DNA from: Croceibacterium_A sp035626815 | GTDB taxonomy: Bacteria; Pseudomonadota; Alphaproteobacteria; Sphingomonadales; Sphingomonadaceae | Assembly: GCA_035626815.1 (NCBI GenBank) | Contig: DASPMY010000002.1 | Span: 6,105 to 70,104 of the forward strand | Direction of reading: 5' to 3' | Length of the DNA: 64,000 nucleotides | Part shown: in pieces, positions 16,327 to 25,826 of the stretch | Layout of the letters: each line of letters opens with the position of its first letter | Numbering within the stretch: position 1 is the first letter of the stretch | Translations under genes and position numbers: made by a program | Notes under the pieces: generated by a model | What the model was told of the DNA's origin: nothing | The model's input: only the letters and a program-made list of their open reading frames with translations | Databases searched by the model: none

Positions 16327-16337
16327 CGCGAGAGGGC

Positions 16338-16414
<77 letters not shown>

Positions 16415-16487
16415 CCAAGACGCTTAGGCCGGGCGCGGGGTTAGCAATGCGGCGGACGCGCGCCAAGCGGTAATCCGGGGGGAACGG

Positions 16488-16874
16488 TTACTCGCGGACC
16501 GGGAGCTGCTGCAGCCGGGTGCCGTTGGCGCGCGTGACGGTGACGTTGAACCCGCCATGGCGCCCGTCGCGCAGCTTGTAGTAAGTCAGGTCGATCTTCT
16601 CGCCCGGCGACAGCGAGCGCTTCGACCAGCCCGCGCGCGACAGGTGGTTGGGGCTCATCCCTTCGAACGCCCAGCGCTGGCCGCTAGCGTCGCGGACGTA
16701 GAGGAACGTGTGCGGATTGGTCCACACCCACCGCTCGACGGTGACGTTCTTCATCTCGGTCGAGGTGCCCCATTCGAACATCGCGGTCGAATGATGCGCC
16801 TGGCCGGGCGTGGCGAGCGCCGCGGCGCCCAACAGGGCGGCCCCGGCGAGCGCGAAGGTCGATTGGCTGAACAT
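16488..16874 (-). CDS. DUF6152 family secreted protein
   Basis: A 128-residue protein with an N-terminal signal peptide ending near TPGQA (residue 26), followed at once by HHSTAMFEW, the hallmark of DUF6152. The central WTNPHTFLYV and the C-terminal Y-LRDGRHGGF segments also fit. Family members are periplasmic and of unknown function. The HH at the mature N-terminus could bind a metal. It is divergent from a secreted hypothetical (17024-17830), a pairing I recall as common for this family. The ATG at 16874 was chosen because it begins the signal peptide. Confidence 0.8.
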   Translation of the reverse strand: MFSQSTFALAGAALLGAAALATPGQAHHSTAMFEWGTSTEMKNVTVERWVWTNPHTFLYVRDASGQRWAFEGMSPNHLSRAGWSKRSLSPGEKIDLTYYKLRDGRHGGFNVTVTRANGTRLQQLPVRE

Positions 16875-17023
16875 GCGTCCTCTCCTGCGCCGCGCCGCTC
16901 TGGCTCGCGGCAGGCGCTTGGCGCCGTCTTGCCAGCAAATGCCGGACCGAATCAACCCGCCGCTTGACTTCGCCGCGCTCCGCGCCCCACTCTTTTCGCC
17001 GGACGCGGATGGCGGAGGGATCG

Positions 17024-17830
17024 ATGCAGGGATGGGCGATCATGGCGCGCGCGCTGGCGGGCGGCGCCGCGCTGGCGATGGCGGCCGCGGCGCCGGCGCA
17101 GGACGCGGCGATTCCGCGCGCCCAGGGCTATGCCGCGCTCGAGCGCCTGCCCGACTGGAGCGGCGTGTGGAACCCCGACTGGTCGCTGCTGTTCGGCGCC
17201 GGCGGCGGCCGCGCCCCCGTCCAGCCCAAGCTGACCCCGGCGGCGCAGCAACGGCTCGACGCGTTCCGCGCCCGGCAGGCGGCGGAAGGCGTCGACCAGA
17301 GCGACCAGATCCACTGCGTTCCGCCGGGGATGCCGGGCATCATGCGCCAGCCCTATCCGATGGAAATCCTGTTCACGCCGGGGCGCGTGACGATCTTCGC
17401 CGAGACGTACAGCCAGGCGCGGCGGATCTACACCGACGGGCGCGCGCTGCCCGAAGACCCCGATCCTTACTTCAACGGCAATTCGGTCGGCCGCTGGGAC
17501 GGCGACACGCTGCTCGTCGACACGATCGGCTTCAGCCCGGTGACCGACATCGCCGCGGGCATCGCTCACGGCGAGAACATGCGCATCCACGAGCGCATCT
17601 GGCTCGAGAAGCCCGACGTGCTGCGCATCGAGACCACGATCACCGACCCCGACGTGCTCGCCGAGCCGCTGGTCCAGCAGCTCGCCTTCCGCAAGCAGCC
17701 CGACTGGCAGATCCGGGAATACGTCTGCGAGGAGAACAACCGCCTCACCGCCGGCGAGAACGGGGCCAACATCGAGCTCGACCTCGAGTTCGACCCCGAC
17801 GATCCGTTCGGCCCGCCGCCGGAGGAGTAG
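17024..17830 (+). CDS. Secreted hypothetical protein of the DUF6152-associated family
   Basis: The protein (268 residues) has a signal peptide ending near APAQD, then a LPDWSGVW opening. Conserved-looking blocks include CVPPGMPGIM--PYPMEILFTPG, R-IYTDGR-LPEDPDP, and NGNSVGRWDGDTLLVDTIGF. The C-terminus is acidic. It shares the plan GxxxGxWxGxTLxxxT with the product of 58260-59363, so the window holds two paralogues. No enzymatic motif is known to me. The start at 17024 has GGAGG 5 bases upstream; a later ATG at 17042 is possible. Confidence 0.65.
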   Translation: MQGWAIMARALAGGAALAMAAAAPAQDAAIPRAQGYAALERLPDWSGVWNPDWSLLFGAGGGRAPVQPKLTPAAQQRLDAFRARQAAEGVDQSDQIHCVPPGMPGIMRQPYPMEILFTPGRVTIFAETYSQARRIYTDGRALPEDPDPYFNGNSVGRWDGDTLLVDTIGFSPVTDIAAGIAHGENMRIHERIWLEKPDVLRIETTITDPDVLAEPLVQQLAFRKQPDWQIREYVCEENNRLTAGENGANIELDLEFDPDDPFGPPPEE

Positions 17831-17889
17831 GCGGCGGGCGGCCGACCGCTAACCAATCGGCAACCACGCGCGGGCTATTGCGGCGGCCG

Positions 17890-18300
17890 ATGAACGCCGT
17901 CCCGCCCTCCTTCACCCCCGCGCCGGGCCCGTCGCGGGCGAGCTTCGCGGCCAGCTCGGCGAATGCGACGAGCATGCGCTGGGCGGCGCTGGCCGACGCC
18001 GCCAACCTGGTGGCCATTCTCGCCGGGATCGAGCCCGAGCGCTCGACCGCCGAAGTGCGCAATTTCCCGGCGTTGATCCGCGACGCCGAAGCGTGGCGCC
18101 GCGAGCGGGCGGAGAACGGCATCGCCGACCTCGCCGCGATCATGGAGCCCGGCATCGCCGCGCTGCTGGCGGTGAACGCCCGCGGCGCCGACGCCAAGCC
18201 CGCCGCGCTGGCGCTGTGGCGCGAGTTCAGCGCCGCCCGGGCCGCGATTCTCGCGCTGTTGCCGCCGAGCGGCGCGCTGGGCCCGCGCCGCACCGCCTGA
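17890..18300 (+). CDS. Hypothetical protein (136 aa)
   Basis: An unrecognised 136-residue protein. It has a Pro/Ser-rich N-terminus (MNAVPPSFTPAPGPSRASF), then predicted helices (WAALADAANLVAILAGIEPE, AEAWRRERAENGIADLAAIM). No signal peptide, membrane span or metal motif is seen. It lies between a secreted hypothetical and the TPR-sulfotransferase gene, all on the plus strand. Coding is supported by an intact ORF with the GC-rich third-position bias of its neighbours and by lack of a better ORF on the other strand. Confidence 0.55.
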   Translation: MNAVPPSFTPAPGPSRASFAASSANATSMRWAALADAANLVAILAGIEPERSTAEVRNFPALIRDAEAWRRERAENGIADLAAIMEPGIAALLAVNARGADAKPAALALWREFSAARAAILALLPPSGALGPRRTA

Positions 18301-18367
18301 CGGGCACAGTCCGCCGCGCGCCGGCGGCGAATAGACTTTGCCTCAACTTGCCGTAGAAGGCCGGGGC

Positions 18368-19828
18368 ATGGGATCCGGGCCGCCGCAATCGCGCATCCTC
18401 GAGGCGATCGCGCTGCTCAGGCGCTACGAGCGCGACGCCGCCGCCGCCCTGCTCGAGCAGGAACTGCGCCACGGCCCGCCCACGGGCGAGCGCTGGAAGA
18501 GCATCGCGATGCTGGCGCGGCAGATCGGCGAGACCGCCATCGCCACCGAGGCGGCCCGGCGCTATGCCCATACCGCGCCGACGACGCTGGAACGGCTGCT
18601 CTATTATTGGGGCGAGCTGGCGCACAACGACCGCACCGACCTCGTGCGCAAGGAAGTCCTGCGGCTCCCGGCCGAGGTGCGGCGGCACAGCAACGTGCTC
18701 CACTTGCTCGGCACGGTGGCGGGCCAGGAAGGCGACTTCCGGCGGGCCGAGCAGCTCTATCGCGAGGCGCTGGCGCAGACGCCGTACCTGCCGCAGACGT
18801 GGTTCGCGCTGGCGATGATCAAGACCTTCGACCCGGGGGACGCGGACATCGCCGCGATGGAGCGGGTCCGCCCGGCGATGGATTCGGTCGAGCCGGCGAT
18901 CCGCGCGCGGTTCCTCTATGGGCTCGCCAAGGCCCGGCACGACTGCGGCGAGTTCGACGCCGCTTTCGCGCTCTATGCCGAAGGCGCGGCGCTGCGCCGG
19001 GCGGAGGAGAAGTTCGACCCGGCCGCGCTGACGCGCTTCGTCGACGGCCTGATCCGCGACTTCACGCCGGCCGCGCTGGCGCAGCTCAGGCCCTCGGGCG
19101 ACGAGCGCCCGGCGCTGTTCGTGACCGGCCTGCCGCGCTCCGGCACCACGCTCGTCGAGCAGATCCTCGTCAGCCATTCGCGGGTGGCCGAAGGCGGCGA
19201 GGTCAACCTGTTGCGCGCGGCGCTGATCCCGACCGGCGACCATACGCTGGCCGGCGCGCTGGCCTACCAGCAGCGCGCGGCGACGCGGCCCGATCCGTGG
19301 GGCGAGTTGGCGGCGAGCTATTTCCGCCTGCTCGAGCTGCGCTTCCCGACCGCCAAGCTGGTGGTCGACAAGACGCTCGGCCATTCGCATTTCATGGGGC
19401 TGCTGCTGCACGCGCTGCCGGGCGCCCGGGTCGTGTGGCTGCGCCGCAACCCGGAGGACTCGGCGCTGTCGTGCTTCCGGACGTTCTTCACCTCGAGCGT
19501 GCCGTGGAGCTGGTCGCTCGCGGATATCGGCCACTTCTTCCGCCTCGAGGACCGGCTGCACGCGCATTGGAGCGCGCTGTTCCCGGAGCGCATCCTGACC
19601 GTGCCGTACGAGCAGCTGGCGGCCGAGCCGGGCCAGTGGATCCCGCGGATAGCGGCGCACTGCGGGCTCGAGCCGGAGCCGCGGATGTTCGATTCGCACA
19701 AGACCAAGCGCGCGGTGATGACGGCGAGCGTGCAACAGGTCCGCTCGCCGATCAGCACCGCCCGGATCGGCCTGTCCGCCGCTTATGCGGCGCACCTCGA
19801 GCCGTTCCGGCAGGCCTATTCGGCCTGA
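18368..19828 (+). CDS. TPR-repeat sulfotransferase family protein
   Basis: The protein (486 residues) has an N-terminal half of helical TPR-like repeats (about 10-215; VLHLLGTVAGQEGDFRRAEQ is one) and a C-terminal sulfotransferase domain. The PAPS 5'-phosphosulfate loop is TGLPRSGTTLVEQIL at about residues 252-266. The 3'-phosphate binding region is the VVWLRRNPEDSALSCF segment. Such proteins transfer sulfate to a carbohydrate, lipid or tyrosine; the acceptor here is unknown. No signal peptide is seen. The gene converges on the TonB receptor gene. Confidence 0.8.
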   Translation: MGSGPPQSRILEAIALLRRYERDAAAALLEQELRHGPPTGERWKSIAMLARQIGETAIATEAARRYAHTAPTTLERLLYYWGELAHNDRTDLVRKEVLRLPAEVRRHSNVLHLLGTVAGQEGDFRRAEQLYREALAQTPYLPQTWFALAMIKTFDPGDADIAAMERVRPAMDSVEPAIRARFLYGLAKARHDCGEFDAAFALYAEGAALRRAEEKFDPAALTRFVDGLIRDFTPAALAQLRPSGDERPALFVTGLPRSGTTLVEQILVSHSRVAEGGEVNLLRAALIPTGDHTLAGALAYQQRAATRPDPWGELAASYFRLLELRFPTAKLVVDKTLGHSHFMGLLLHALPGARVVWLRRNPEDSALSCFRTFFTSSVPWSWSLADIGHFFRLEDRLHAHWSALFPERILTVPYEQLAAEPGQWIPRIAAHCGLEPEPRMFDSHKTKRAVMTASVQQVRSPISTARIGLSAAYAAHLEPFRQAYSA

Positions 19829-19873
19829 GCCCGCGGGGTCGCCCGGTCCCGGCGCGCGACTTTCCCTTCCCCC

Positions 19874-19902
19874 AAAAGAAAAGGCGGGCCCGCAGGCCCG
19901 CC
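19874..19902 (-). terminator. Intrinsic terminator of the TonB-dependent receptor gene
   Basis: The stem GGCGGGCC (19883-19890) pairs with GGCCCGCC (19895-19902) around the loop CGCA. On the minus strand it is followed by TTTTCTTTT (19882-19874). It lies 27 bases after the receptor stop. The same hairpin may weakly serve the convergent sulfotransferase gene, whose side has only a C/T-rich tail. Confidence 0.85.
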
Positions 19903-19928
19903 TCCCCCTTTCCCCTCTCGCGTGAGAG

Positions 19929-22900
19929 TTAGAAATTGATGTCCAGGCCGAGCCGGACCGAACGCGCCGACTGGTAGAGACGCGGCAGCCCGAAGTTCGG
20001 GTCCGGAGTGAACGCGTCGTCGAGATCACCGAACTCCCAACGGTCCTGCACCGCGCGGGTATTCAACAGGTTGAACACGTCTGCGCGGAGAGTCACGAGT
20101 TGGCCGGTCGGGATTTCGATATTGTACCGGGCCGAGAGGTCGATCTGATAGACCCACGCGCTCTTCTGCGCCGTGCCGCGCGGGCTCAGCACACCGCCGC
20201 AGTAGTGCGACGCCTGGTCGTAACCGTTCTCGAACGAACCGTCGGTGACGTCGCTGCCCGGGTGATAGCCGATGCAGCTCAGCGGACGCGGCGATTCGAT
20301 GGAGACGTTGCTGCCGAGGATGAAGGCGTCGGTCACCGCAAAGGCGCCCCAGGCCTTGAACCGGTGACGACGGTGGTTCGGCAGCAGACCATACGCACCG
20401 TCGATGAAGCCCGGCTGGTCGAAGTCCTGCGTGATGCCGGAGTCGTCCTGCTGGAAGTCCGACTGCACGAAGCCTTCCGAGTTACCCCTGCTCTTCGACC
20501 AGGTGTAGTTGGCGTTGAAGCTCCACATCCCGTCCCAGGGCCGGGCAATGGCCAACTCGACCGCGTCGTACTTGCGCGTCGCCTTCGGGAAGCCGATCGC
20601 CGCGAGCTCTGCGGCCGTGAAGGTCACCAGGCGACCGTCCAGACCCCGCAAGTTGACGACGACGTCCTCACCCGGGTTGGCGATCACGTACTGGTTGTAG
20701 CCCGTCCAGGTGTGCGAGCACCCGGCGATGCCATTGTCCTCGCAGTAGTTGAGCACCGCACGGTCGATCGCCATGTCCTCGGCCGAAACGTCGAGGTTGC
20801 GATGGGTGTAGGTGATGGCCGCCGTCCAATCGCCCAGCTGATGCTCGTAGCCGACGATGATTTCGGTTTCGCGGGTCGCCTTGAGGTTGTGCGCAATCGC
20901 GGCGCTCGTGTCCGGAACCGTGCCGTCGCCGGTCACCGAGCAATTCCCGCCGGTGGAACCGGGAGTCAGCCCGAAGGGACACGTCGCGGCATAGCTGCTC
21001 GATCCGGGGACGACGGGCAGGTACTGCCCGGTCAGGACCGGGAGCCCGTTCGCATCGAAGCCGTCGTAGTACCAGCGTTCGCGGAAATAGAGCTCCGGGC
21101 TGGCCTGGCGGAACGAGCTGTTGCTGGCGACGGGGAGGAAATACCGGCCCCAGAACGCCCTGACCTTGCCCGAGCGGTCCGGCCACAACTCGTATGTTGC
21201 CCCGAGCCGCGGCGCGTAGTTCTCGTCGAGGTCGACGAGCGGCGACCCATCGGCCTTGTCGAGCGCGAAGTCGTCGCGACGAAGCCCCAGGCTGAGCGTC
21301 AGCCGGTCGAACGGCTGCCATTCGTCCTGGATGTAGAACGCGCGGTTCTGCGCATCATAATTGCCGCCCGAGTTGTAGTACTCCAGCTGAACGATCGGCG
21401 AGCCGACGAACGCCGGGTTGACGCCGGTGGCCACCGCGGTTGCGGCCGTCAGCGCCGGAAGGAAGATGAAGCGAACGCCCGCGCCGCCCGCCGGCCCCAT
21501 CGTACATGCCGCGGTGCTGACAAAGCCGGCGTCACACTCGATGTCCCGGCCCGGCGTCGATGAGACGTGATTGAGCGTGTTGTTTTCCTGGTCGAAGCCG
21601 AAGCGAACATGGTGGTCGCCGAAGGCCGTGAAGAACAGGTCGGCATCAGCGCGCCAGAACTCGCGCTCGGTGCGGTAGGGACGGTCGTAGATCGATTCGG
21701 TCTGCCCATTGAGAAGACCGCCGTTCACCACCCCGTTGACCGTAGAGCCGCTCGAGTTGACCGAATAGAACAAGCCGGAGTTGAGATCGACCGCCGTCGT
21801 ATCGAACCGGTCGCGCATGCGGCCGTAGGCGCCCGACAGGGTCAGCCAATCGGTGAACCGGCCGGTGTACTTGCCGACATAGTTCACGCCGCCGGAGTTG
21901 TTATCGATAGTCAGCTCCGAGGGGCCAAAGGTCCAATTGCCGTTGGCATCTTCGGTGTAGGTGCGGTTGCTCTGGGTCTCGGCATTGCGACTGTCGAACA
22001 CGGTGAGCTCGAAGTGATGGTCGTCGAGCGGGAACGCATCGACCTTGAACGCCCAGAACGGGTCGTTCTCCTCGCGCTGGATGGCGAGTCCCGACGAACG
22101 CGCGGCCACGATCGACCTGCTGTGGCGCATCTCGAGCAGGCCATAGACGAACAGACGATCCTGGATGATCGGCCCGCTGGCCTCGACGATCGCAGAATAG
22201 CTCTCGTTATAATCGGCCCGACGGTTAGTGTAGGGTTGGCAGTTGCTGCCCGCACTCGGATCCGAGGCGTCGATGAATTCGCAGGTGAGCAGGTCCTTGC
22301 CGTTTTCGCGCAGCATGTCCGGCGACCAGTTCAGGTGCACGGCCGCTTCGAACTCGTTGCCGCCCGACTTCGACACCGCGTTGACGATGCCGCCGGTCGC
22401 ACGACCGAATTCGGCCGGGTAGCCGCCCGACTTCACCTCGACCGACTGATAGAACTCGAACGGCACATTCGCGCCGCCGAGGTAATTGTCGAAGTTGGTG
22501 ATGTTCAGGCCGTTGATGTAGTAAGCGTTCTCGGCGACCGACGAGCCGTTGATGGCGACGAAGTTCGCCGCCTTGCCGCCAAAGATCGACTCGCCGCGGT
22601 TGGTGCCCGGCGCCAGCAGCATGATGTTGGTGATGTCGCGGCCCACGGGAACGCGCTGGGTGAGTTCCTCGACGTTGACGCTGACGCCGCTGGTGGTGCC
22701 GCTGAAGGGCGCCTGGATGGTCGCCGCGGTGACGACGATCTCGTTGCCGGTGGCGGTCAGCGCGACGTTGAGGTCGGCGTTCTGCGAGGCCACGACGCGG
22801 ACGTCGTTGGCGGTGAACGCGTCACGGTCCGCGGCGGTGACGTTGAGGGTGTAGCTGCCGACCGGCAAGCTCGAGAAGCGGAACGTACCGCCCGAGCTGG

Positions 22901-23135
22901 TGGTCGTGGTGCGGGTGAAGCCCTGGTCGTTCGACGTCAGCGTGACGGTCGCGCCGGCGACGGAGTTGCCCGCTTCGTCGGTGACGGTGCCGCCGACCGA
23001 ACCCGAGGTGTAGTCCTGCGCGGCGGCAGGGGCGACGGCAATACCGCTGACAGCGGCACCTGCGCCGACGAGCGCCAGGATGCGCAGCGCGCTTCCGGTC
23101 TCGAGCATGCGCTTGCGGAAATCTTTGCTTGTCAT
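19929..23135 (-). CDS. TonB-dependent outer-membrane receptor with CarboxypepD-reg-like domain
   Basis: This 1068-residue outer-membrane protein begins with a signal peptide ending near APAAAQ. A carboxypeptidase-regulatory-like beta domain follows (about 37-115; GTVTDEAGNSVAGATVTL). Then come the TonB plug (VEELTQRVPVGRDITNIMLL, followed by a GG-N-YYINGLNITN-like stretch) and a large beta-barrel ending in VRLGLDINF, with the aromatic C-terminal residue expected for outer-membrane barrels. Such OAR-type receptors import large ligands such as glycans or peptides. No substrate-specific enzyme genes are adjacent. The ATG at 23135 starts the signal peptide; a longer form from 23225 is unlikely. 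Confidence 0.9.
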   Translation of the reverse strand: MTSKDFRKRMLETGSALRILALVGAGAAVSGIAVAPAAAQDYTSGSVGGTVTDEAGNSVAGATVTLTSNDQGFTRTTTTSSGGTFRFSSLPVGSYTLNVTAADRDAFTANDVRVVASQNADLNVALTATGNEIVVTAATIQAPFSGTTSGVSVNVEELTQRVPVGRDITNIMLLAPGTNRGESIFGGKAANFVAINGSSVAENAYYINGLNITNFDNYLGGANVPFEFYQSVEVKSGGYPAEFGRATGGIVNAVSKSGGNEFEAAVHLNWSPDMLRENGKDLLTCEFIDASDPSAGSNCQPYTNRRADYNESYSAIVEASGPIIQDRLFVYGLLEMRHSRSIVAARSSGLAIQREENDPFWAFKVDAFPLDDHHFELTVFDSRNAETQSNRTYTEDANGNWTFGPSELTIDNNSGGVNYVGKYTGRFTDWLTLSGAYGRMRDRFDTTAVDLNSGLFYSVNSSGSTVNGVVNGGLLNGQTESIYDRPYRTEREFWRADADLFFTAFGDHHVRFGFDQENNTLNHVSSTPGRDIECDAGFVSTAACTMGPAGGAGVRFIFLPALTAATAVATGVNPAFVGSPIVQLEYYNSGGNYDAQNRAFYIQDEWQPFDRLTLSLGLRRDDFALDKADGSPLVDLDENYAPRLGATYELWPDRSGKVRAFWGRYFLPVASNSSFRQASPELYFRERWYYDGFDANGLPVLTGQYLPVVPGSSSYAATCPFGLTPGSTGGNCSVTGDGTVPDTSAAIAHNLKATRETEIIVGYEHQLGDWTAAITYTHRNLDVSAEDMAIDRAVLNYCEDNGIAGCSHTWTGYNQYVIANPGEDVVVNLRGLDGRLVTFTAAELAAIGFPKATRKYDAVELAIARPWDGMWSFNANYTWSKSRGNSEGFVQSDFQQDDSGITQDFDQPGFIDGAYGLLPNHRRHRFKAWGAFAVTDAFILGSNVSIESPRPLSCIGYHPGSDVTDGSFENGYDQASHYCGGVLSPRGTAQKSAWVYQIDLSARYNIEIPTGQLVTLRADVFNLLNTRAVQDRWEFGDLDDAFTPDPNFGLPRLYQSARSVRLGLDINF

Positions 23136-23459
23136 TCTGTGCAGTCCCTTTTCGCAATGAAGCGCCGACGCGCCCACCCCCATGCCCGCTGCGATTGCGG
23201 TGATGGATGGTTCATCCTGCCGCAAGGAACGCCCGCGGCAAAGTTCGCGCTTGTCGCGGCGTCAATATTAGGTTGCCTCTGTAACCAATGTGCAACAGGT
23301 GCAAGAGGCCGCCTTTTCAAGGTCTTGGGCGCGCCCTCGCAACATGGTTACAAGACGGACACGGTCCGCGCGCCGAACATTTCGCGGCGAGGCCGATCCA
23401 CGCGCCTGGAGGGCGGACGGCCGGTTGACTTCGTTCCGTCTCTGTTCCAGCAGATCGCC
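23136..23459. promoter_or_regulatory. Intergenic region between TonB receptor and mmcB
   Basis: A 324-base divergent gap that should hold the promoters of both genes. It contains an imperfect inverted repeat with widely spaced arms, GTAACCAATGTGC (23281-23293) and GCAACATGGTTAC (23339-23351), about 45 bases apart. These could be two half-operators for a regulator of the receptor gene. No coding sequence or RNA gene is evident. Confidence 0.4.
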
Positions 23460-23960
23460 ATGGCCAGCCGCCCTTCCGAGCCGTTCGTTGCCAGCGAGAG
23501 CCGCCGGGCCGCGGCGGTGGCGCGGGGAATCTGCCGGCTGCTCGCGCGCAACGACGTGTGGTGCCTGGCGGAGATGCCGCTGCGCAACGGCCGCCGCGCC
23601 GACCTGTTGGGCATCGACGCGAAAGGCCAGGTGCTGATCGTCGAGATCAAGACCGCGCGCAGCGACCTGCTCGGCGACGGCAAGTGGCCCGACTACCTCG
23701 AGTTCTGCGACCGCTTCTACTGGGGCCTGCCGCCCGAGCTCGATCGCGGGTGCCTCGACGGGGCGGACTTCCGGCCCGAGTGCTGCGGCGTCATCGTCGC
23801 CGACGAATACGACGCCGAGATCGTCCGCCCGGCGCCGAGCCGGCCGCTCGCCGCCGCGCGGCGCAAGGTCGAGATCGAGCGGCTCGCGCGCACCGCGCTG
23901 CGCCGCCAGCTGGTCGGGCTCGACCCGTACTGCTCGGCGTGGGGCCAGGGGCACGGCTAG
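23460..23960 (+). CDS. mmcB: MmcB-family DNA repair protein (putative endonuclease)
   Basis: The 166-residue protein matches the alphaproteobacterial MmcB family, linked to mitomycin C resistance in Caulobacter. A PD-(D/E)xK nuclease-like core is visible: E at LAEMPLRNGRRADLLGID, then V-IVEIKTARSDLLGD. The SDYLEFCDR-like segment (WPDYLEFCDRFYW) is characteristic of the family. It is likely cytosolic. The ATG at 23460 gives the usual family length. A 108-base gap separates it from the acidic PAS-like protein. Confidence 0.75.
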   Translation: MASRPSEPFVASESRRAAAVARGICRLLARNDVWCLAEMPLRNGRRADLLGIDAKGQVLIVEIKTARSDLLGDGKWPDYLEFCDRFYWGLPPELDRGCLDGADFRPECCGVIVADEYDAEIVRPAPSRPLAAARRKVEIERLARTALRRQLVGLDPYCSAWGQGHG

Positions 23961-24068
23961 CCCCCGTCCGCCTGCCGCGCCGCGCCGCGGTTCCGGCGCG
24001 ACTTTACGGTTAATTAACTATGTCGCGCCGATAAGCCCCTCGAGACGGACGAACGGGGGCACTCTCGG

Positions 24069-25745
24069 ATGGACACGATGCGCGGCGGTTTCGGTTCGCT
24101 GGCCGAATCGGAAAGCTACGATCAGGCCGACGACGACGCCGGCCGCCCGGCCCCGCCGGCCGCGATCGGCCAGGACGAGCGGCGCATGCAGGTGCGCGCC
24201 TACAACCACTGGGCGAGCCTGCTGACCGACCGCAACCTGCCGGCGATCGAGGACCTCGAGCCCGACAACCTGCCCGATTTCGGGCCGTTCAGCGTGCTGC
24301 TCGATTTCAGCACCGGGATCGAGAACCCCGGCATCTCGTACCTCGGCGACAAGCTGGCCGAGGAATGCGACGTCGACGGCGCCGAGCTGCAGACGCTGGC
24401 CGACGTGCCGAGCCGCTCGCTGCTGACCCGCATCACCGACCACTACATGCAGATCCTCGCCAACCAGGCGCCGATCGGGTTCGAGGCCGAGTTCGTCAAC
24501 CAGCGCGGCGCGACGATCGCCTATCGCGGCATCCTGCTGCCGTTCTCGAGCGACGACGACACGATCGACTTCATCTACGGCGTGATCAACTGGAAGGAGC
24601 TGGCCGACGCGCAAGCCTCGGACGAGCTGCTGCTCGAGGTCGACCAGGTGCTCGAGCCCAAGGTTCCGCCGCACCGCGACGACGACACGCCGCTGACCGA
24701 CTGGGCCGATGGGCCCGGCGCCGAGCCGGCCAACGACGTCGCCGAGTTCGCCGCCGACGACAGCCCGGCCGACCCGTTCGCCGCCCCGGCGTTCGGCGAC
24801 GACGAGCCGGACGACGACGACGGCCTGCCGGTCCCCTCGTTCGGCCTCGACGACGACGACGAGGACGACGAGCCGGCGAGCGGCCCGTCGTTCGGCTCGC
24901 TGCTCAGGATGCCGATGCAGGCGCCCAAGGTGCCGATCGAGCTGACCGAGGACTACGCCGGCGACGACGATACCGAATTCGGCGAGCCGCTCGAGCTGAC
25001 CGAGGCGGTGCTCGACGAGCCTGCCGAAGCGGGCGTTCCGGATTTCCACGAGCCTGTGGCAGTTGCCGTCGACGAGCCGTTCGACGAGCCGGATGTCGGG
25101 AGCCCGCACGTCATCGAGCTGCCCGAGCTCGATCCCGCGGAAATGGGCCTCGGCGACTGGCTCGCCGTCGCCCGCGAGATGGCCGCGGTGGCGGGAAGCA
25201 GCGAGGACCGCACCCGCAACGCGCTCTACGAGGCGATCGGCCGGGCCTACGACTTCTCGCTCGCGGCGGCCGACGCGCCGGGCGAGTTCGAGGAGCTGGT
25301 GGCCGATTCCGGGCTGACGATGCAGGACCGCGCGCCGATGACGCCGGTGGTCAAGCTGGTGTTCGGCGCCGATTACGACAAGACGCGGCTCACCGAATAC
25401 GCCGCCGCGCTGACCCACGCCCACCGGCTGCAATTGCCGCTCGGCACGCTGGGCGAGTTCCTCGCCGGGCACGACGGCGGCCTCAAGGGCGTGGTCAAGG
25501 CCGAGCGCCGCCTTCGCAAGGAAGCGGCCGGCAAGGAAGTCGAGGCGCTCGACGCCCCTCGCCAGGCGCTGGCGAAGAAGCTGCGCGCGATGCCGGCGCA
25601 GGCGTTCGAGGCGATCGCGGCCGACGGCAGCGAGTTCGCGCTGGTGATGATCCGGCGCACCGAGGCCGGCGAGGTGGTCATGCTCGGGGAGGTGCCCGAC
25701 GACGTCGCGCTGGTCGAGCGCGCGGCGCGCAAGCTGATCGGCTGA
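24069..25745 (+). CDS. Large acidic protein with PAS-like N-terminal domain
   Basis: The protein (558 residues) has an N-terminal region (about 40-180) resembling the PAS_5 family: YNHWASLLTDRNLPAIEDLEPDNLPDF, then YLG-KLAEEC and a ROPIGFEAEF-like strand region. A long Asp/Glu/Pro-rich low-complexity middle (about 195-355) includes several D and E runs. A helical C-terminal part (about 360-558) follows. Function is unknown. No signal peptide is seen. The acidic linker suggests a flexible, possibly regulatory cytosolic protein. It stands alone between mmcB and the App1-like gene. Confidence 0.6.
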   Translation: MDTMRGGFGSLAESESYDQADDDAGRPAPPAAIGQDERRMQVRAYNHWASLLTDRNLPAIEDLEPDNLPDFGPFSVLLDFSTGIENPGISYLGDKLAEECDVDGAELQTLADVPSRSLLTRITDHYMQILANQAPIGFEAEFVNQRGATIAYRGILLPFSSDDDTIDFIYGVINWKELADAQASDELLLEVDQVLEPKVPPHRDDDTPLTDWADGPGAEPANDVAEFAADDSPADPFAAPAFGDDEPDDDDGLPVPSFGLDDDDEDDEPASGPSFGSLLRMPMQAPKVPIELTEDYAGDDDTEFGEPLELTEAVLDEPAEAGVPDFHEPVAVAVDEPFDEPDVGSPHVIELPELDPAEMGLGDWLAVAREMAAVAGSSEDRTRNALYEAIGRAYDFSLAAADAPGEFEELVADSGLTMQDRAPMTPVVKLVFGADYDKTRLTEYAAALTHAHRLQLPLGTLGEFLAGHDGGLKGVVKAERRLRKEAAGKEVEALDAPRQALAKKLRAMPAQAFEAIAADGSEFALVMIRRTEAGEVVMLGEVPDDVALVERAARKLIG

Positions 25746-25826
25746 CCGGCGCCCACGCCGCGTCGCGCTCGCGCGCGCGGCAAGCGGAACCTTTCGCGCG
25801 GGGCGGCGCTCTCTAGCCGGCCGCGC

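Noticed and set aside
19929..23135. The TonB receptor as part of the lasso-type cluster
   Set aside because: Many proteobacterial lasso clusters include a receptor and an isopeptidase, but this gene is over 9 kb away on the other strand with unrelated genes between, and no isopeptidase is seen.
21567..23960. A 797-codon ORF antisense to the TonB receptor and running into mmcB
   Set aside because: Only its last part coincides with mmcB, which has its own start at 23460. The rest has no protein-like features.
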